Origin: Farysia itapuensis | Taxonomy: Eukaryota > Basidiomycota > Ustilaginomycetes > Ustilaginales > Ustilaginaceae | Assembly: GCA_023212645.1 (NCBI GenBank) | Contig: JALBYC010000012.1 | Coordinates: 1 to 64,000, forward strand | Length of the DNA stretch: 64,000 bases | Direction of reading: 5' to 3' | Shown: in pieces, positions 40,295 through 50,818 of the stretch | Layout of the letters: each line of letters starts with the position of its first letter | Position numbering within the stretch: position 1 is the first letter of the stretch | Notes under the pieces: generated by a model | Databases searched by the model: none | Seen by the model: only the letters and a program-made list of their open reading frames with translations | Told to the model about the DNA's origin: nothing | Program-made: the position numbers and the translations under genes

Positions 40295-43200
40295 CTAGCC
40301 AATGTTGGCAAAGTTGCCGCCGGTGGGAGCCTGCCCAGCTGGCAGCTGTGCTTCACGCACGACGGGTCCCTGTTGCGGCAAGCCGTTGGCAGCGCTTGTG
40401 GCGGAGAGCAGCTCCTGCTGCGTCACGTTTGCCGGTGCCTGAGCCGCTTTCTGCAGCAACTCGTTCACCAACCCAAGCTGCTTCTGGACAGCCAGTCGGT
40501 CAGCATACAGCTGGCGTCGTCCAGCTTCGATGCTTCTTCGCTCAGCTTCGAGCAAAGACTCGAGCTCTTCGAATTGCGACATTTTCAGCTCCAGCTTCTT
40601 GAGTTGCGCTTCAATCACTTGGCCCACCAGACGCTGGCATTCTCGTTCTTCGAAGGAAGCCAGCACGTGAGCTTTCGCAGCAGCAGCGCCGAGCGCAATG
40701 GCCGCGGCACGTTCCACCGCATTTCGAGGAGCAGCTTTGCCATCCTTCTTGTCCGACGCGACCACAACGGTGCCTTCTCTGGCTTCGGTCGACTTGACGT
40801 CGCCGTCAACATCCATAGCTTCTGCAGAGGCGGCGTTGTCTTGGCCATCTGCATCGGTTCCGTTCTTCTCACGGTCAGCGCGCTTGCGCAGGTTGTCGGT
40901 CAACTCTCCCAACGCGCTTTGGGCGGCAGCAGCCGCAACAGCGGGATTGACCGCGCTCGCCAAGAAAGCAACGACGCTCATGACCGGATTGTCAGCATGC
41001 GCAAACGGAACAATCGGCTTGCCAGACTTGTCACCCTGGTCGCGTCGGGCATACTGCAGCGGCCCTAAATCGCCTTGTGACGCACCGTCCAGGAATCCAT
41101 CCTCGATCGGCAGCTGGATGAACTTGGTGATGCACTGCTCTCTTGAACGCGTCTTGACGTGGTTGGCCACCGCAGACCAATCATCGTCAAACATCTCGAG
41201 TCCTTCAAGAAGACGCAAAGTTTCGGCGTCCGTCCAGTCGTCCTGCGCACCCGAAGCTCCGCCGTTAAGACCACCAGAGTGCTTGAAGACGCTGTCTTCG
41301 ATGCGCACAAAATCACCAGAGTACATGGAGCTCGGGAAGCGCCCTTCCAGGTAGCATGAAGGACAGAGTGAGTAGTCCTTCGCTTTGATACTGTGGTAGC
41401 GAGTCCGCGTGCAATCCGTACCACACGTGTCGCATGTGTAGCGGGGAGCGCCACCAGCTCCTTCCTTGAGAGCGGCATCAGCTTGGGCCACCAAAGAATT
41501 GGCCTCTGCCAGATCGACAGCCTTCGAGCCCTTCATCGTAGACTGGAAAATGGACTTGCGCAATTCCAAGTTCATGTCAGGCTTTGCACTGACAGGGTCA
41601 GCTGCAGTAGCTTCGTTGGCAGCAGGCCCAGAGCTTGGGACAGGCAATCGCACGCCAGGGTGCATGGGTTGCAGGCCACGAGGTGTGTCGACTAGTACCC
41701 GGAAGTGACCCGTAAAAGGGGGGCCAAGAGTGGCTGGCCGCGTTTCCGGGTCGATCTGGTAGTTGATGAGACCCCATTGCTCGAGGAAAGCGTGGACTCG
41801 CATGATCGCGCACACATCACCCGCCAAATTTCGTCGACAGGCTGTGAAAGTGAGATACTCGCTAGGGTTCAGTCGATACGTGTTGACCATAAAGTCACGG
41901 TAGTCCTTGTAGATGCTTGGGGTCTTGCTGCGATTCTTGTTGTTGAAGAATTCGGGGAGCGAGCGCTTCTCGATAGGATTGATGGCAGACATGTCGAACC
42001 ACGTCGAGTAAGACGGAATGATGACTTCTTGAGTCTGAGCGGCAAGGTATTTACGTGCAATCTCTTCCGCTCGGACACGTTGCTGCTCGACAGCAGCGGC
42101 ATCGGGAAGCACGGTGCCAGCCACATTCTCGGTTTCTGTGGGCTCCTCTACACCCGGCTTTGGCTTCTCAGCATCTCCCATCGTAGCGTCGCCGTCGTTG
42201 GCGACACGAACGGGAAGCGGCTCACCATTCGCTTGCGTGACGGGAGCAACAGGCTCGGCTGGCAAATTGCCAAGCACACCCCCTGCTACAGCCTCGTTTT
42301 CGTACTTCTTACCGGGAACCGGTTGAGCCCCGGAGAGATCAATGGGCAAAGCTCCAACCGGACGCGCGGCGACGAGCAATTTGATTCGCTTGGCTCCAGC
42401 ATCACCAAGTGCAGAGGACGCTTCGTCTGCGATCTCTTCTGGCAGATCGCGCTTTCGTGTCTTCTTGGCTACAGTAGCTGTTGAAATGGCTGCAGAGGCA
42501 GAATCTTCTGCTTGACTTGCTTCGTCTTCCTCGTAGTCCTCCTCGTTCATCAACTCGTTGTACCGAACACTGTCTCGAAGCCATTTTGATGTGATTTTCC
42601 AAGCAGCAGCCCGCGGAGCTGGTTCCGGATCCGGATCAGCAAAGTCAGCAGCTGGTAGCCACGTGTCATAGGAATCGGGCCGGTACCAAACGTGGATCAA
42701 AGCGCGTCCGGACCTGCGAGCCAAAGTGCGGAAGTACTCCTCCGAATTTGAAGATGCTTCTTCAGCCTTGGGCGATGTTGGCGGTGTTGCATCTGACGGT
42801 AAGAGAACGTGCGTTGCGGCGGAGACATCAGTTGTCCACGTGCATTCAAGCTCTTCAGTCATGACTTTCAATGCATCAGCCTCTGCCTCTGTGATGGAAG
42901 GGGAAGCGGTGAGGGTCGGAGTCTTGAGAATATTGTTCGCTTTGAGCTGACTTCGAATGTGTGCGATGAGGTCGACATTGACAGCCTTAGACGCAGGATC
43001 AGAGAAATTCCAGCTAGACCTGGACTGAGATGCCAAAAAGCTCAGGGCAGCTTGTAGAATGACTCTGAGAGTACTTTGCTCTGCTGAGACGAGGGTTGAG
43101 TCTTGAAGAGAAGTGGTGGGAAGAAAGAGGAGTGCAGGAATTCGGGTGGGGTGTCGAGAAGCGGCAGAGCTGGAGCTGGGGTTGGCCGGACGAGGAGCGT

Positions 43201-43423
43201 GAAGTCCGAGCGCATCATCCTGAAACTTCTGCAGGTCGTATGTCAACTCGGCCAGATCGGAAACGGAGAGACTGCCGGTTCCAGATTTGGTAGGGACGGT
43301 TGTCACTCCAGACGCAGCAAGAGCTGCGCTGATAGGACCAAGATAGGACTGCAGGGCCTGCAGCAGGACCGGATCCGCTGCAAGCTTGGGATCTGGCTGC
43401 CCAGTGACATTGAGCGTCGTCAT
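40295..43423 (-). CDS. SWI/SNF or RSC core subunit of the Swi3/Rsc8/SMARCC class
   Basis: The protein is 1042 residues. The N-terminal BRCT/chromo-like region typical of SMARCC proteins spans about 185-290. The SWIRM domain lies at 466-560 (IIPSYSTWFDMSAINPIEKRS). A ZZ-like zinc finger lies at 660-708 (CDTCGTDCTRTRYHS…CPSCY). The SANT domain is at 728-775 (DDWTDAETLRLLEGLEMF…WSAVANHV). A coiled coil sits at about 930-1000 and the C-terminus is Gln/Pro-rich. These proteins form a dimeric scaffold of ATP-dependent chromatin remodelers in the nucleus. Whether it serves SWI/SNF, RSC or both cannot be told. Acidic and Ala/Pro linkers (about 295-450) are longer than in yeast. The frame is intact. 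Confidence 0.93.
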   Translation of the reverse strand: MTTLNVTGQPDPKLAADPVLLQALQSYLGPISAALAASGVTTVPTKSGTGSLSVSDLAELTYDLQKFQDDALGLHAPRPANPSSSSAASRHPTRIPALLFLPTTSLQDSTLVSAEQSTLRVILQAALSFLASQSRSSWNFSDPASKAVNVDLIAHIRSQLKANNILKTPTLTASPSITEAEADALKVMTEELECTWTTDVSAATHVLLPSDATPPTSPKAEEASSNSEEYFRTLARRSGRALIHVWYRPDSYDTWLPAADFADPDPEPAPRAAAWKITSKWLRDSVRYNELMNEEDYEEDEASQAEDSASAAISTATVAKKTRKRDLPEEIADEASSALGDAGAKRIKLLVAARPVGALPIDLSGAQPVPGKKYENEAVAGGVLGNLPAEPVAPVTQANGEPLPVRVANDGDATMGDAEKPKPGVEEPTETENVAGTVLPDAAAVEQQRVRAEEIARKYLAAQTQEVIIPSYSTWFDMSAINPIEKRSLPEFFNNKNRSKTPSIYKDYRDFMVNTYRLNPSEYLTFTACRRNLAGDVCAIMRVHAFLEQWGLINYQIDPETRPATLGPPFTGHFRVLVDTPRGLQPMHPGVRLPVPSSGPAANEATAADPVSAKPDMNLELRKSIFQSTMKGSKAVDLAEANSLVAQADAALKEGAGGAPRYTCDTCGTDCTRTRYHSIKAKDYSLCPSCYLEGRFPSSMYSGDFVRIEDSVFKHSGGLNGGASGAQDDWTDAETLRLLEGLEMFDDDWSAVANHVKTRSREQCITKFIQLPIEDGFLDGASQGDLGPLQYARRDQGDKSGKPIVPFAHADNPVMSVVAFLASAVNPAVAAAAAQSALGELTDNLRKRADREKNGTDADGQDNAASAEAMDVDGDVKSTEAREGTVVVASDKKDGKAAPRNAVERAAAIALGAAAAKAHVLASFEERECQRLVGQVIEAQLKKLELKMSQFEELESLLEAERRSIEAGRRQLYADRLAVQKQLGLVNELLQKAAQAPANVTQQELLSATSAANGLPQQGPVVREAQLPAGQAPTGGNFANIG

Positions 43424-43665
43424 GGCGAACGGATGCTGCTTGTCAAGCTAGATGATGGAGTGTGAGAAAGAAGACCAGTCGCTCTCTTTCTCCTTCTCAA
43501 TTCACTTTGGACTTCAAAATTTCAAATGCGTTCCAGCACTACGCGCACTAAAATTGTATTCAATTGCACTCACGCGTCGGTGCAGGCAAGGCAATCACAA
43601 TGATACACCCCAGAGTATTGTACATAGTGACACGGCAGAGCCATCCATCCTGGGATTTTCGCGCC

Positions 43666-46182
43666 TTAGGGCTTATAGAAGAAGTCGAACTTGAAGCCAA
43701 GCGTCTCGAGCAGGTTGCGAACCAGTCCGCCGATGCCGCCCTGCGTTTTGCGGAGTGACTTGCCAACAAAGGTTACCTTCCATGCTTCTTCGCCGTCAAT
43801 TTGTACCGACACGCGTACTACAGGATTGTATGGATCGCGAGCGTCGACCTCGAATTCGGTCCACTTATGATTGCCGTCGGGTAGATATTTGAGCAGCTTG
43901 TCGATGCCCTCTTTCCCGTCTCCGTGGTCTTGTGAGAGTGTACGGACAGGCAGATAAAACATGCTGAGCGGGCTTGTGCTGAACTCGGTGATGGTGTCGA
44001 ATACGCTCACTGCCGCAAATTCGTGACGGTCGCCACTAAGCACAATTACGTTCGGAACCCAGCGTAGCACCTCGGCGATCTCTTTTCGCTCGGTGTTGTA
44101 CGCAGCCCAGCTGTCTTTTTGGCCGTCGACGTCGAGTTCGCCGCCCCATAATGTGTTGAAGGGCACCGAGCTGACGATAAATTTGAACGCGACGGTGTCA
44201 TTCACCGAACTTAGCCACTGGTATAATTCTTGCTTCTGTCGATCTCCAAGCATCGTCTTGTCCTCGTCGTCTCCCATCGATGTATGCGTGCGATACTTTC
44301 GCGTGTCCAGGACAAAGAATCCGGCGCTCTCACCATATTGAAAGGTGTAGTAATTCTCGCCTTGCTCCAGCGCGTCGGGATTGACGTCGCCAATGTATTC
44401 TTTCCAAGCAGTGCTAGCCGGCTCGAAGGCTTCGATCTCTTCACTGTTTTCGTCTTTACCCGACCAATTGTTAATCACCTCGTGATCGTCATAGATCCCA
44501 ATCACTGGGATGCGTTCGAATACGCGACGGAAGCTTTCTGATGCAAACAAGTTGCGGTACAGCTTACGATAGGCGCCTGTCACTGGGCCGCCGTAGTGTG
44601 GCACATCAGCGTAGATCAAATCGCCTAGCTGCAGCAGGAAGCGCAGCGAAGGATGGTTTTCTCGCCCAGCGATTGCGCGTTTGTACATGAGATCAAAGCC
44701 AGGCACTCGGTTGCGTTGAGCGATGCCATCCTTCTCGGCTCCGATGCCGGCCAGTTTGAGCAACCAATTCCAGCCCCAGAACTGAGCAGGGTGGTACGGA
44801 AAGTCGGGCTTGACACACGATGTAGATGCAAATGTGAAGTGGTTTGGGTCTTCCAGCGGATTCGCCTCCTCTACCACCGCTTTCTGCTTTGCATCAATCC
44901 TTCGCGATCCCAGCGATTTGGACTGCATATACGAGCTGAGACGAGGATCAGGCCAGGTCGTAAACACATTTCGGCGGCTAATAGTATCTGTGACAAGAAA
45001 GCGTTCGATGATACGCACTTCGTCAGACTGCTCCATCCGTTCCGGTACAAATTGCGACAGCCCCCATTCGTACGTGGTAGATGGCCAAAGATCCTGCACG
45101 AGGGCTGATGCGGTCCAATCGTGCTCCGGTCGCAAGGTAATCATCGGCCCGTTAAGCCACACATTATCCGGGCTCGAGTAATGATTCTTGCCGTATGCTC
45201 GTGCTGTTTTGCGGAATCCATCGTCTTCTTCGGTCTTGTTGAGAGCTCTACGATATTTGACCAACAGCTCTACCGGTTGCGGATAATCTACAAAAGAGGT
45301 GGAAGAAAGAGCGGTATCAGCAGCAAGGCTGTCGAACGTCGAGGCGTGCGTGGCATCTACTGCAGAGTTGTTCATCGGCCCACCCAGCTCGGGAGGCGGA
45401 AAACGGACATGCACTTTGGCATACGTCGGTCCAAGAGCACCTGTGCGTGCGAAAGCGAGGTTGTATTCCCAGTGAGATGGAAACAGATACGGTGACAAGA
45501 AACTGTCGAGGAATAACACGAATGCTAGCGAATGTGCCAGTACGACGTAGAAGTTGACGCGGGAGGACCTTGTTGAAGAGCCGAAAATAAGCGCCTTGAT
45601 GGAATCAAAGAAAGACACGCCGTGCAAGCTAGGCAGCTGGGAGACCGGTGCCTGCTTAGTGACAAGGGACGGTGATGCTTGCTCGATCTTTGCGCCTTTA
45701 GCGACGTCGGCGTAGGAAGGCTTTTGTTCTGTCTTTGGTTCTGAATCTCTTTCGCCATTTGCTTTGGGTACGTTGGCTACAGACTCTGCACCCTCTTTGT
45801 CGCTTATCTTGTTGTCAGTCACTTGGATACCATCTGCCATGCGCTGAATGTTGTCTGCGCCCGATTGCGCTGAGGTAGCACGGTATTGTGCTGAGAACTC
45901 GCGGATAGCGTTGCGAATGTGATAATCGCGAACAAGGGAGGTAAATAGATACGTGACATAGAGAATGGGAATCAGTGGCGATGCCAAAGATGTCGGGATC
46001 CAGCGCAGAAAGATGTAAACAAGCAGCTTGAACAGTACGGACGAGACGAATTGAAGCACGCCAAACACACCGCCGGGTGGGTGTCGAAAAGGAGCCAGGA
46101 CGGAAGAGGCAGGCTTTTCCTCAGCGTCATGGAGCGCACGATAGCCGTCCGGCATGACGCCTGGCTCACGCTTGTTTGGCAT
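43666..46182 (-). CDS. Membrane-anchored PhoD-like metallophosphatase
   Basis: The protein is 838 residues. Two or three hydrophobic segments occur in the first 260 residues: near 40-85 (FKLLVYIFLRWIPTSL…) and near 215-240 (FYVVLAHSLAFVLFLDSFL). The catalytic domain shows PhoD-type metal motifs: LQLGDLIYAD, IGIYDDHEVINNW, SSVPFNTLWGG and IVLSGDRHEFAAVS. PhoD-family enzymes are Ca/Fe-dependent phosphodiesterases or phosphomonoesterases. Fungal membrane-bound members are poorly characterised and may act in the secretory pathway or vacuole. A low-complexity charged link separates the first membrane segments from the rest. It is divergent from HIS7. Confidence 0.88.
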   Translation of the reverse strand: MPNKREPGVMPDGYRALHDAEEKPASSVLAPFRHPPGGVFGVLQFVSSVLFKLLVYIFLRWIPTSLASPLIPILYVTYLFTSLVRDYHIRNAIREFSAQYRATSAQSGADNIQRMADGIQVTDNKISDKEGAESVANVPKANGERDSEPKTEQKPSYADVAKGAKIEQASPSLVTKQAPVSQLPSLHGVSFFDSIKALIFGSSTRSSRVNFYVVLAHSLAFVLFLDSFLSPYLFPSHWEYNLAFARTGALGPTYAKVHVRFPPPELGGPMNNSAVDATHASTFDSLAADTALSSTSFVDYPQPVELLVKYRRALNKTEEDDGFRKTARAYGKNHYSSPDNVWLNGPMITLRPEHDWTASALVQDLWPSTTYEWGLSQFVPERMEQSDEVRIIERFLVTDTISRRNVFTTWPDPRLSSYMQSKSLGSRRIDAKQKAVVEEANPLEDPNHFTFASTSCVKPDFPYHPAQFWGWNWLLKLAGIGAEKDGIAQRNRVPGFDLMYKRAIAGRENHPSLRFLLQLGDLIYADVPHYGGPVTGAYRKLYRNLFASESFRRVFERIPVIGIYDDHEVINNWSGKDENSEEIEAFEPASTAWKEYIGDVNPDALEQGENYYTFQYGESAGFFVLDTRKYRTHTSMGDDEDKTMLGDRQKQELYQWLSSVNDTVAFKFIVSSVPFNTLWGGELDVDGQKDSWAAYNTERKEIAEVLRWVPNVIVLSGDRHEFAAVSVFDTITEFSTSPLSMFYLPVRTLSQDHGDGKEGIDKLLKYLPDGNHKWTEFEVDARDPYNPVVRVSVQIDGEEAWKVTFVGKSLRKTQGGIGGLVRNLLETLGFKFDFFYKP

Positions 46183-46369
46183 GATGGGGCAAGCGTTACA
46201 GGTGGACGAGAGGAATCTTCTTCCAGCCAGCTGTGAATCTGTAAATGACGCGGTGGAGGCGGCTGGGCCTCACCTGCAGCCGCGAGCGCTTAACTTCTCG
46301 CGCGACTGAAGCCCACCCAATCTTTCTCGGAAAGCGGAACTCAATTTTTGACAGCTAGAAGAAGCATTC

Positions 46370-46376
46370 GAGTCAC
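46370..46376 (-). promoter_or_regulatory. Gcn4-like site upstream of HIS7
   Basis: The minus strand reads GTGACTC (46376-46370), followed by G. It matches six of seven bases of the TGACTCA site bound by Gcn4/Cpc1, and lies about 50 bp before the HIS7 ATG. HIS7 is a classic target of general amino-acid control in fungi. A single site is only suggestive. Confidence 0.4.
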
Positions 46377-46422
46377 TTCCGACTGCCATACTGTAACCAA
46401 CGCCAGAGAGTAATTATACGCA

Positions 46423-48270
46423 ATGCTCTACCTGCTCGATTACGGCGCTGGAAATGTGCGCAGCCTGGCAAACTCGATCAAGAAGCTTGGCTATGAGTTC
46501 GAGTGGGTGCAATCGCCCGCTGATCTCAAGAAGGCCGACAAACTTCTCTTTCCCGGAGTAGGTGCTTTTGGCCCAGCCATGCAGTCTTTACGCTCTCAAG
46601 GCTACGTCGAGCCATTGAGGGAGTACATTCTATCTGGGAAGCCATATATGGGTATCTGCATTGGTCTTCAGACCCTGTTCGAGGGGTCTACAGAGGCACC
46701 TGGCGTCGAGGGGCTTGGTGTCGTACCAGGTGTGGTCAGCAAGTTTTCCGGTCAGGATGGCACGGTCAAGAAGTCGGTGCCACAGATGGGCTGGAATACA
46801 GCACAGGTAGTCAAGACTCGTAACGACGGAGGAAATCCAGATGGAGTCAAGTACGGCTTTGCCGACCCCTCGTCGACTGACGAAAGTCACTACTACTTTG
46901 TTCACTCGTATCGCGCTGCATACGAGCCTTCCAAGCACGCTGATTGGGTTTTGACAACCACCCAGTACGGTTCGGAAGTCTTCCTTTCCTCAATCCAAAA
47001 AGGAAACGTATTTGCCACCCAATTTCACCCGGAGAAGAGTGGCAGAGCCGGTCTCGAGCTACTCAAAGCCTGGCTTAGCCAAGAAGGAGCCATTGCGCCG
47101 AGCAAGGAACGCCTACTCGCAGAGCCAGACCAAATATCCAAGCCACAATCTCAGGACGGTCTGACAAAGCGTATTGTCGCATGTCTTGATGTGAGGAGCA
47201 ATGACGACGGCGATCTCGTCGTGACAAAAGGGGAATCCTACGACGTACGAGAGAAAGCTGATTCCGCACAGACCACTGCGACAGCACAGACTGAATCGAC
47301 GTCGTCCATACGAAAGGTTCGCAATTTGGGCAAGCCAGTCGATTTGGCGCTCCGCTACTACCTCGAGGGAGCCGACGAAATTACTTTTCTCAACATCACC
47401 TCGTTTCGCTCATGTGCATTGCAGGACCAGCCAATGCTGAGTCTGCTAGAAGCTGCAGCGTCCAAGATCTTTGTGCCATTGACTATTGGCGGTGGAATCA
47501 AGGATACTGTTGACCCAGATGGCACCCCGAGGCCTGCCAAAGAAGTCGCGGACGCTTATTTCCGAGCTGGCGCTGACAAAGTGTCGATCGGCTCCGAGGC
47601 AGTCTACGCTGTCGAAGAGCTCTACGCACGAGCTGCTAAAACCGGACAAGAGTCAGAGACAAATGCGCTGGATTTCTCGGACCAGTGCTTGACAGGCAAG
47701 ACCGGGATTGAAGCAATTTCTAAGGGCTACGGAGCACAGGCTGTTGTCGTTTCGATCGACCCGCGACGCGTGTACGTTCAAGAGGGAGAGGAAGTGTCAC
47801 AAGCTCACCGGCCGTGCGTAGTGCAAGGCCAGAAAGGAACCGAGGATGAGGGCAAACGATGGTGGTACCGATGCACAGTCAAGGGAGGTCGCGAGGACCG
47901 CGACGTGGATGTTATTCAATTAGCCCGTGGTGTACAGCGACTCGGAGCAGGCGAAATCTTGCTCAACTCCATCGACAGGGACGGCTCGAACAAAGGATTT
48001 GACCGACAGCTTGTCGAACTGGTGCGCTCGAGTGTCGAGATTCCAGTCATTGCCTCCTCGGGTGCTGGCACAGCACAGCACTTTGCAGACGTCTTTGCTA
48101 CCCAACAGGGATCCAGCGACCAGACAAGCGTTGAAGCAGCTTTGGCTGCCGGCATCTTCCACCGCAAGGAGTGCTCGATTGAAGAAGTCAAAACGCACTT
48201 GATTCAACAAGGCTTCAAAGTCCGAAGAGAAGACGTTGGAGCTGGAGCAGGTGCCATTTCGAGACAGTGA
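46423..48270 (+). CDS. HIS7: Imidazole glycerol phosphate synthase, HisH-HisF fusion
   Basis: The protein is 615 residues. The N-terminal glutamine amidotransferase domain covers about 1-225, with nucleophile C79 in GICIGLQ and the His-Glu pair in TQFHPEKSG. The cyclase domain covers about 245-600. Its catalytic Asp residues are in ACLDVRSNDDGDLVVTKG and LLNSIDRDGSNKGFD, and its phosphate-binding loops are in FVPLTIGGGI and IPVIASSGAG. It converts PRFAR and glutamine to imidazole glycerol phosphate and AICAR in histidine synthesis, linking to purine synthesis. Fusion of the two activities is the normal fungal state. Length is slightly above yeast His7 because of inserts around 280-300 and 465-500. 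Confidence 0.97.
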   Translation: MLYLLDYGAGNVRSLANSIKKLGYEFEWVQSPADLKKADKLLFPGVGAFGPAMQSLRSQGYVEPLREYILSGKPYMGICIGLQTLFEGSTEAPGVEGLGVVPGVVSKFSGQDGTVKKSVPQMGWNTAQVVKTRNDGGNPDGVKYGFADPSSTDESHYYFVHSYRAAYEPSKHADWVLTTTQYGSEVFLSSIQKGNVFATQFHPEKSGRAGLELLKAWLSQEGAIAPSKERLLAEPDQISKPQSQDGLTKRIVACLDVRSNDDGDLVVTKGESYDVREKADSAQTTATAQTESTSSIRKVRNLGKPVDLALRYYLEGADEITFLNITSFRSCALQDQPMLSLLEAAASKIFVPLTIGGGIKDTVDPDGTPRPAKEVADAYFRAGADKVSIGSEAVYAVEELYARAAKTGQESETNALDFSDQCLTGKTGIEAISKGYGAQAVVVSIDPRRVYVQEGEEVSQAHRPCVVQGQKGTEDEGKRWWYRCTVKGGREDRDVDVIQLARGVQRLGAGEILLNSIDRDGSNKGFDRQLVELVRSSVEIPVIASSGAGTAQHFADVFATQQGSSDQTSVEAALAAGIFHRKECSIEEVKTHLIQQGFKVRREDVGAGAGAISRQ

Positions 48271-48468
48271 CCTTTTCATATTCAGATAGACATAGAGGAA
48301 TACGAAAGCGGTCTTGCTCCACAAAGCCAGGGTGCCGTGATTTTTTGTACGCCAAAAAAAAAGTTTTGAGAAGAATGTGATGCTTTTCCGAAATTTTGGA
48401 GGGTTCCCATACCTCTCCATCTTGACACCCCCTCTCTCGTGTAAAAAGAGCCAGACACATCTTTCAGG

Positions 48469-50031
48469 ATGGTGAAAAGACGCAGAAAGACTCGTACCCA
48501 TCTCAAGGGACCAAACAATAGCGCTTCAACGTCAACATCAGCGCCAAAATCGTTCATTATACGCTCTGGCAAAGTGCCAAAACCAGTGTCGACGTTGGTG
48601 TCAGATACCCGAAAGGTCATGGAGCCAAACACGGCGACAAGGCTGCGAGAGAGAACGACCAACAAGCTCAAAGACTTCGTCTCGATGGCTGGGCCACTGG
48701 GTGTTACTCATTTGCTCATCTTTGGTCAGACGGATTCGGGCACCAATCTCCGTATCCTACGAGCACCAAGAGGTCCCACACTGACGTTCCGAGTCAACAA
48801 GTATGCGCTTTCCAAGGACGTCCTGGCATCGGCACGCAGGCCTAAAGCGCCCGGGAACGAGTTTGTCACTCCACCGTTACTCGTGCTCAACAATTTTGGA
48901 GGTGACCAGAAACACGTCAAGCTCCTTGTAGCAACCTTTCAGAATCTGTTCCCGCCGATTCAGGTACAAACAATGAAGTTGACACAAGCCAGACGCATCG
49001 TGCTACTGAATTACAACGAAGCCACAGGCACGATTGACTGGAGACACTACCTGATCTCAGTCCGTCCAGTTGGAGTGTCCAAATCGGTACGAAGAGTGAT
49101 TGAAGGCACACGCTCTAGCAAGGCGACAAATGGCAGCAAATTGCCAGACATGAGCTCCGCTCAGGACATTTCTGACTACGTCCTTGGCCAAACGGGCGCT
49201 ACTGGTGGAACCGAATTTGAGACGGACGCTAGTGAGGCAGAGTCTGAAGCCGAGGACACAGCAGACCCGCGAAACAAGGTGCAATTGCACGATCGGTATG
49301 TCGGACGAGGCAACGCCGCTAACACACAGAAAGCGGTGCGCTTGCGCGAGATCGGACCACGAATGGAGCTGCGTCTCGTCAAAATCGAGGAAGGGTGCAA
49401 CGATGGAGCCGTTCTGTATCACGATTATATCAAGAAGTCTTCGCAGGAAGTTACGGCACAAAGCCGTCAGATCAAGGAGAAAGAAAAAATCCGGGAGCAG
49501 CGACGAGCCGAGCAGGAAGCCAACGTAGAAAAGAAGCGCGCTGAAAAGGCAGAACAGAAGCGAGCAAGCAGAAGAGCCGCTGGTCTGCCGAGCGATGATG
49601 AAAACGATGCGGAAGCCAGTGAGGAAGTCGACGAAAGCAACGACGAGGCAGAGCAAGACGACGAATTTGACTACGAGGACCGATTTGCACCTGCAGCTAA
49701 TGGGGACGAAGAGCTGTTTGACGACGACACGGAAAATGACAGCATCGACGCAGAGCTGTCGGAAGAGTCCGAGGACGAAGACGACGAGCCGGTTGCCTTT
49801 GTCGATGGTGACGCCCGGTTTAACAACCCAGTGGGTGTCGAGCCAGAAACGGACGAGTCTGATCTGGAGCCCATCCCGCTTGGTTCCATGCAGCACGACT
49901 ATGACAGCGATCAGGAATGGCCAGAATTCTCCGACGAAGAAGTAGAAGAAGCCCCTCCGAAGAAAAAGACAGTTGGCCGCAATGCGAACAACAAAGCAGC
50001 AAAGGGCAGCCTCAAGAAGCGAAGCAAGTAA
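48469..50031 (+). CDS. SSF1: Ribosome biogenesis factor Ssf1/Peter Pan (Brix domain)
   Basis: The protein is 520 residues. The basic N-terminus MVKRRRKTRTH is a nucleolar-type signal. The Brix domain spans about 25-320, with SFIIRSGKVPKPVSTLVSDTR at its start, GPTLTFRVNKYALSKDV, LLVLNNFGG and IGPRMELRLVKIEEG. The C-terminal 170 residues are a Lys/Glu-rich coiled region and an acidic tail ending in Lys/Arg. Ssf1 binds pre-60S particles with Rrp14/Rrp15 and prevents premature ITS2 processing. The gene lies 198 bp after HIS7 on the same strand. An A9 run occurs in the gap at about 48354-48362. The frame is intact. Confidence 0.95.
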   Translation: MVKRRRKTRTHLKGPNNSASTSTSAPKSFIIRSGKVPKPVSTLVSDTRKVMEPNTATRLRERTTNKLKDFVSMAGPLGVTHLLIFGQTDSGTNLRILRAPRGPTLTFRVNKYALSKDVLASARRPKAPGNEFVTPPLLVLNNFGGDQKHVKLLVATFQNLFPPIQVQTMKLTQARRIVLLNYNEATGTIDWRHYLISVRPVGVSKSVRRVIEGTRSSKATNGSKLPDMSSAQDISDYVLGQTGATGGTEFETDASEAESEAEDTADPRNKVQLHDRYVGRGNAANTQKAVRLREIGPRMELRLVKIEEGCNDGAVLYHDYIKKSSQEVTAQSRQIKEKEKIREQRRAEQEANVEKKRAEKAEQKRASRRAAGLPSDDENDAEASEEVDESNDEAEQDDEFDYEDRFAPAANGDEELFDDDTENDSIDAELSEESEDEDDEPVAFVDGDARFNNPVGVEPETDESDLEPIPLGSMQHDYDSDQEWPEFSDEEVEEAPPKKKTVGRNANNKAAKGSLKKRSK

Positions 50032-50115
50032 CTCTCACCAGCATCGGTAATGTAAAAACAGCTGTGCGAAGCATTCATCGGATTGCGTACAGTATGTAAG
50101 AGGGAGTGGAAGGGT

Positions 50116-50818
50116 TTATGCAGTCCAAGCCTTGGCGATGAGCTCCGAGAGACCGACGTCGTCTGTTGTGAACGTGGAAGTAAGGTCAGTAAAGCGGACA
50201 GCGTGAGATCAGTCGTAGTGGCAGACTTACTAGTGTTGAATTCGTACAAGCCGTACAGGGTTGTGAGCGTAAGGGCTCTCAAGCTCCATGAGCCGATAGG
50301 ACCGAGGACAGGGAACTTTCGCTTGTGAAGGTAGTCTGCGAGGATGCAGTCGAAGCCAATGTGAGAGTGGACAACCAGAGAAAGAGCCAGTGCTCCATCC
50401 AGGAGAGCTGAAGAGCCGTGCTTGACCATTCCGACGGCTACCAAAGGCACGAGAGCGGCAGAGAGGGTGCGCTCGAAAGCCCAGTGGTTGGAGCCGTGTG
50501 ATGCATTGGGCTCGGGGAAAGTGGTCGGATCATTGACAGTGCCCTTGACGTAAGCTGTGTGGGAAAGTGTGCGGTTAGCTTGACTGCTATCTATACATGT
50601 AGAGACCTAGGAGCATCACCTCAAGCTAGCGAGGAAGTGATGCGACATTGGCGCGAGGAAGGATACTTACGTCCTTGTGACGAGGCAGCGACGGCACCGG
50701 CCTTGTCGGTTCTTCCAGCCTGGAATGCTCTGGAACCTCCTGCGATGAGTCGAAGGTGTGGGTTTCGAGCGACACCCGAGAGCCGCAAAGGTTGCAGAGC
50801 AGGTAGCATGGAACGCAT
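50116..50818 (-). CDS. SDH4: Succinate dehydrogenase membrane anchor subunit (SdhD/Sdh4), three exons
   Basis: Exon 1 is 50818-50671 (presequence MRSMLPALQPLRLSGVAR…). Intron 1 is 50555-50670 (116 nt, GCTAAC branch site). Exon 2 is 50554-50231. Intron 2 is 50163-50230 (68 nt). Exon 3 is 50162-50116, ending ELIAKAWTA. The product is 172 residues. Exon 2 carries the conserved SNHWAFERTLSAALVPLVAVG and HSHIGFDCILADYLHKRKFP, with the heme-ligand His and the Asp-Tyr of the ubiquinone site. Three membrane helices can be placed. It anchors Sdh1/Sdh2 in the inner mitochondrial membrane. Both junctions are phase 1 and give collinear family sequence. Confidence 0.92.
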
